Shown here in pieces: positions 61,571 to 64,000 of a stretch of 64,000 bases of DNA (position 1 is the stretch's first letter; each line of letters opens with the position of its first letter). Location of the stretch: contig JAZNGM010000001.1 in assembly GCA_045576455.1 (NCBI GenBank), positions 434,001 to 498,000 on the forward strand, read 5' to 3'. The DNA is from RGIG4034 sp045576455. GTDB lineage: Bacteria; Bacillota; Clostridia; Lachnospirales; Lachnospiraceae. The notes beneath the pieces are model-generated. The model made no database searches. It was not told the origin of the DNA and was given only the letters and a program-made list of their open reading frames with translations. The translations under genes were made by a program, and so were the position numbers.

Positions 61571-62247
61571 TGAAGAATGTAGTTGAAGTTATTGGCGTAA
61601 ACAGAATATTCCCGGTAACCGGTGGAGAGTTTCAGGCGCTTAAAGATATCAATGTAAAGCTTCCTGAGAATAAATTGACCATTTTACGTGGTAAATCCGG
61701 TTCCGGTAAGACAACGCTTATGAATATTATAGGCGGATTGGATTATCCGACCAGCGGTAAGATAATTATAGATGGACGTGATATTACCGCAATGTCCGAT
61801 AGAAAAAGAGAAAATTTAAGAAGAAAAGAGTTTGGATTTGTATTCCAGGCAGTATCCCTTATACCAACCATGAATGCATATCAGAATGTCGAATATGCAA
61901 TGCGTATGGCCGGTATAAAAGGTAATTACAAGAGCCGCGTGGAAGAATGTCTTAAGATGGTAGGACTTGGTTCACGTATGACACATATGCCGGCAGAAAT
62001 GTCCGGCGGTGAGCAGCAGCGTGTTGCGATAGCAAGAGCCATTGCCCATCATCCGAGAATTCTTTTTGCGGATGAGCCTACGGCAGAACTTGATAGTGGT
62101 ATGGCAGCTGAGGTTACAGAACTTTTTAAGCGTATGACCACAGAAGAAAATGTAACTATTATAATGACTACACATGACGTCGGATTAATGGATGCCGGTG
62201 ATGTGATAGTGGAATTACAAAATGGAGAGCAGGTATGTCAGAAATAA
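61570..62247 (+). CDS. ABC transporter ATP-binding protein (MacB/LolD type)
   Basis: A 225-residue nucleotide-binding protein, typical size. Walker A GKSGSGKTT, Q-loop FGFVFQ, signature MSGGEQQRVAIARA, Walker B ILFADEPTAELDS, and the switch His in MTTHD. It energises the permease encoded upstream, with which it shares the stop/start TAATG. It is one of two different ATPases in the cluster, so a heterodimer is possible. Confidence 0.93.
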   Translation: MKNVVEVIGVNRIFPVTGGEFQALKDINVKLPENKLTILRGKSGSGKTTLMNIIGGLDYPTSGKIIIDGRDITAMSDRKRENLRRKEFGFVFQAVSLIPTMNAYQNVEYAMRMAGIKGNYKSRVEECLKMVGLGSRMTHMPAEMSGGEQQRVAIARAIAHHPRILFADEPTAELDSGMAAEVTELFKRMTTEENVTIIMTTHDVGLMDAGDVIVELQNGEQVCQK

Positions 62248-63119
62248 TGATACAGGCCGACGGCCTTGTTAAAATTTATAAAACAAAACAGACAGAAGTT
62301 CTTGCTCTGCAGGGACTTGATCTGACGGTTGAGGCCGGAGAATTTACGGCATTAATCGGAAACAGTGGTAGTGGTAAATCCACATTCTTAAATATGATAG
62401 GCGGTCTTGACAGACCAAGTGCAGGTTCCCTTATTGTAGGCGGTAAAAACTTATTTACCATGACAGATAAGGAACTGGTTAAGTATAAGAGAAATGAAGT
62501 GGGATTTGTATGGCAGAATAATGCCAGAAACTTACTTCCGTACTTATCGGCAGTAGAAAATGTTATGCTTCCGATGAATATATCCAGTGAGGGTAAGAAA
62601 AAGCAGAAAGCATTAGAGCTTCTTGAAATGGTAGGAATGGCACATAAGAAACACAGCCGTTTGAATATGCTTTCCGGTGGTGAGCAGCAGAGAATTGCCA
62701 TCGCCATTGCTTTATCCAATTCCCCGAAGATATTGTTGGCGGATGAACCGACAGGTAGTGTTGATACAAAAACTGCTGACCAGATTTTTGATATTTTTAC
62801 GGAGCTTAATAAAAACGGACAGACAATCCTTATCGTAACACATGATATTGCCCTTTCTAAGAAAGTTAGAAGAGTTATCGCTATAAGGGACGGTAAGATA
62901 AGTAGTGAGCGTATTCTTAAAGAGTCTTATGCAGAACGTCTTAAAGAAGCTGCCGTTGACTGGCGTGCAGAGGATACCCAGGAAGAATTTGTTATCCTTG
63001 ACAGGGCAGGACGTGTACAGATTCCGAGAGAAATATTAAACCAGATGGGACTTGCTGATAATAAGGTGCTTCTTGAGTACCATGACAACAAAGTAGTAAT
63101 CAGTAATCCTAATAATTAA
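62235..63119 (+). CDS. ABC transporter ATP-binding protein with AbrB-like C-terminal tail
   Basis: A 294-residue protein. Residues 1-225 are a complete ABC ATPase: Walker A GNSGSGKST, Q-loop VGFVWQ, signature LSGGEQQRIAIAIA, Walker B ILLADEPTGSVDT, switch VTHD. The last ~47 residues (VILDRAGRVQIPREILNQMG ... VLLEYHDNKVVISN) match a SpoVT/AbrB swapped-hairpin domain, normally found in DNA-binding transition regulators. Such a tail on a transport ATPase is uncommon; it may dimerise the protein or bind DNA for feedback control (inference). It overlaps the first ATPase by 13 bases, and the GH30 gene follows 50 bases later. Confidence 0.9.
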   Translation: MSEIMIQADGLVKIYKTKQTEVLALQGLDLTVEAGEFTALIGNSGSGKSTFLNMIGGLDRPSAGSLIVGGKNLFTMTDKELVKYKRNEVGFVWQNNARNLLPYLSAVENVMLPMNISSEGKKKQKALELLEMVGMAHKKHSRLNMLSGGEQQRIAIAIALSNSPKILLADEPTGSVDTKTADQIFDIFTELNKNGQTILIVTHDIALSKKVRRVIAIRDGKISSERILKESYAERLKEAAVDWRAEDTQEEFVILDRAGRVQIPREILNQMGLADNKVLLEYHDNKVVISNPNN

Positions 63120-63169
63120 ACGGGGATTAGTGGTTCCTCGAACGAGACGTTCAGGGAATGGAGATTAGT

Positions 63170-64000
63170 ATGAAAAAACGAATTGTAGCCGGTTTGCTTC
63201 TCATGACAATGCTTTTTACGGGCTGTGGAGACAAAACGAAAAAGACCGATTCGGTCAATGATGGACCGGTCAAAGAAATAACAGATGTTGCTGATGGCAA
63301 TACCGATACGGATAACGCAGGAAATATAGGAAACGAAGAGGAATTAATGCGTACCTGTTCTTTTGACACGAATATCAGATTTCAGACATTAGATGGCTTT
63401 GGTGCTGCGTATACATGGTATTCCGATTGGCTTTTCCGTTGCGAAGATGTAGAAGGCGCGATGGATGCATTATTTAAAGATGCGAAGCTTACCGTGCTGC
63501 GATTCAAAAATGAATATGAGTATGAGCGCGATGATTACGCGTGGAATGCTCCCGTTATGCAGAAGTATTATGAAGGAGCGAAGACCCGTGCAGCAGAATA
63601 TGGGGAAGAACCTACGGTTCTGATGTGTTGTTGGTCTTCGCCTTCCTATCTGAAAGAAGGTAATGACCGGACGGGAGGCGCATCACTTAAGAAGGATGCA
63701 GACGGAAATTACTGTTATAAAGAATATGCAGACTGGTGGGTAGAATCAATACAATATTATGAAAGCTATGGTTTTAATGTTGATTATGTTTGTATCCAGA
63801 ATGAAGTTGATTTTGCCGCAGATTATGACGGATGCCGGTTTGCACCACAGGAAACGGATACAATAGCGTCCTATGCCAAAGCCCATATTGCCGTGTATGA
63901 TGCTTTTAAAGCAGCTTTTGGTGAAGACGCACCTAAAATATTGGGTCCGGAAACCATGTCTTGTGAGATTGATGCGGTTAAGGGTTATATGGATCCTGTA
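63170..64000 (+). CDS. GH30 family lipoprotein glycosidase (partial)
   Basis: 277 codons of a gene that runs off the right edge. The signal peptide ends at lipobox FTGC (about residue 18), so the enzyme is anchored outside the membrane, followed by an Asp/Asn-rich linker and a GH30 barrel from DTNIRFQTLDGFGAAYTWYS. The acid/base Glu is seen in VCIQNEVDF; the nucleophile lies beyond the window. GH30 members include glucuronoxylanases (subfamily 8), which would fit with the GH67/GH43/GH8 genes, but glucosylceramidase-like activity is possible. ATG 63170 follows GGAGATTAGT. It is the only secreted carbohydrase in the window. Confidence 0.88.
   Translation, partial: MKKRIVAGLLLMTMLFTGCGDKTKKTDSVNDGPVKEITDVADGNTDTDNAGNIGNEEELMRTCSFDTNIRFQTLDGFGAAYTWYSDWLFRCEDVEGAMDALFKDAKLTVLRFKNEYEYERDDYAWNAPVMQKYYEGAKTRAAEYGEEPTVLMCCWSSPSYLKEGNDRTGGASLKKDADGNYCYKEYADWWVESIQYYESYGFNVDYVCIQNEVDFAADYDGCRFAPQETDTIASYAKAHIAVYDAFKAAFGEDAPKILGPETMSCEIDAVKGYMDPV

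Overview
The window reads as a chromosomal segment of a strict or facultative anaerobic Firmicute, most likely a plant-fibre-degrading member of the Lachnospiraceae (Butyrivibrio/Roseburia-like). The reasons are moderately AT-rich DNA with strong AGGAGG-type ribosome sites, an oxygen-sensitive class III ribonucleotide reductase, a two-family PyrF/PyrE and purE-M-N-D arrangement, Clostridia-type DUF proteins, and a large intracellular xylo-oligosaccharide locus. This identification is inference from gene content; no 16S or tRNA gene was seen.

Layout. 1-2.8 kb: a coiled-coil membrane protein, a DUF3006-like mini-protein and aroA, ending at a bidirectional terminator shared with a convergent GH2 beta-galactosidase (2.9-5.8 kb). 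6-8 kb: an ECF sigma factor with its DUF4367-type membrane anti-sigma partner and a secreted protein, followed by a 0.5-kb non-coding stretch with GC-rich hairpins and a strong terminator. 8.4-10.8 kb: a membrane GGDEF protein and a TPR lipoprotein. 11-13.9 kb: nrdD (class III RNR with a fused redox tail), preceded by two well-spaced NrdR boxes and a good promoter, then a Nudix-like gene and pyrF. 15-25.7 kb: a mixed accessory-looking block separating pyrF from pyrE. It holds an unusually long ECF sigma, two small cytosolic proteins, an M6-type metalloprotease lipoprotein, a Fic protein, gene debris, a TIM-barrel isomerase, an alpha/beta hydrolase, a GNAT and an EEP phosphatase. 26-29.4 kb: pyrE, small membrane proteins and a long M29 aminopeptidase. 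29.5-33 kb: purE-purM-purN-purD. 33-39.3 kb: a zinc-ribbon protein, an SH3 membrane protein, clpC, a small protein and radA. 39.5-42 kb: an HTH protein, two unusual tandem-repeat arrays, dinB and a small companion.

42.1-53.1 kb is a xylan-oligomer utilisation locus: GH67 alpha-glucuronidase, GH43, GH8 exo-oligoxylanase, xylulokinase, DUF4867, a FucI/AraA-like sugar isomerase interrupted by an in-frame TAG, DUF3237 and a second GH43. None of these has a signal peptide, so they should act on imported oligosaccharides. 53.8-64 kb is a tightly coupled cluster: SGNH esterase, two HlyD-like lipoprotein adaptors (the second is a tandem double module), an FtsX/MacB-like permease, two ABC ATPases (the second carrying an AbrB-like tail), then a GH30 lipoprotein that runs off the end.

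The most interesting items are the amber-split isomerase, the adaptor/ABC/GH30 cluster with its AbrB-tailed ATPase, and a recurring pattern in which short tandem repeats start at or just after stop codons (aroA, lacZ, pyrF, the M6 protease, the HTH gene, the dinB companion and GH67), usually with a period that is not a multiple of three. The 53-bp repeat array near dinB and the hairpin-rich RNA ahead of the GGDEF gene also deserve a look.
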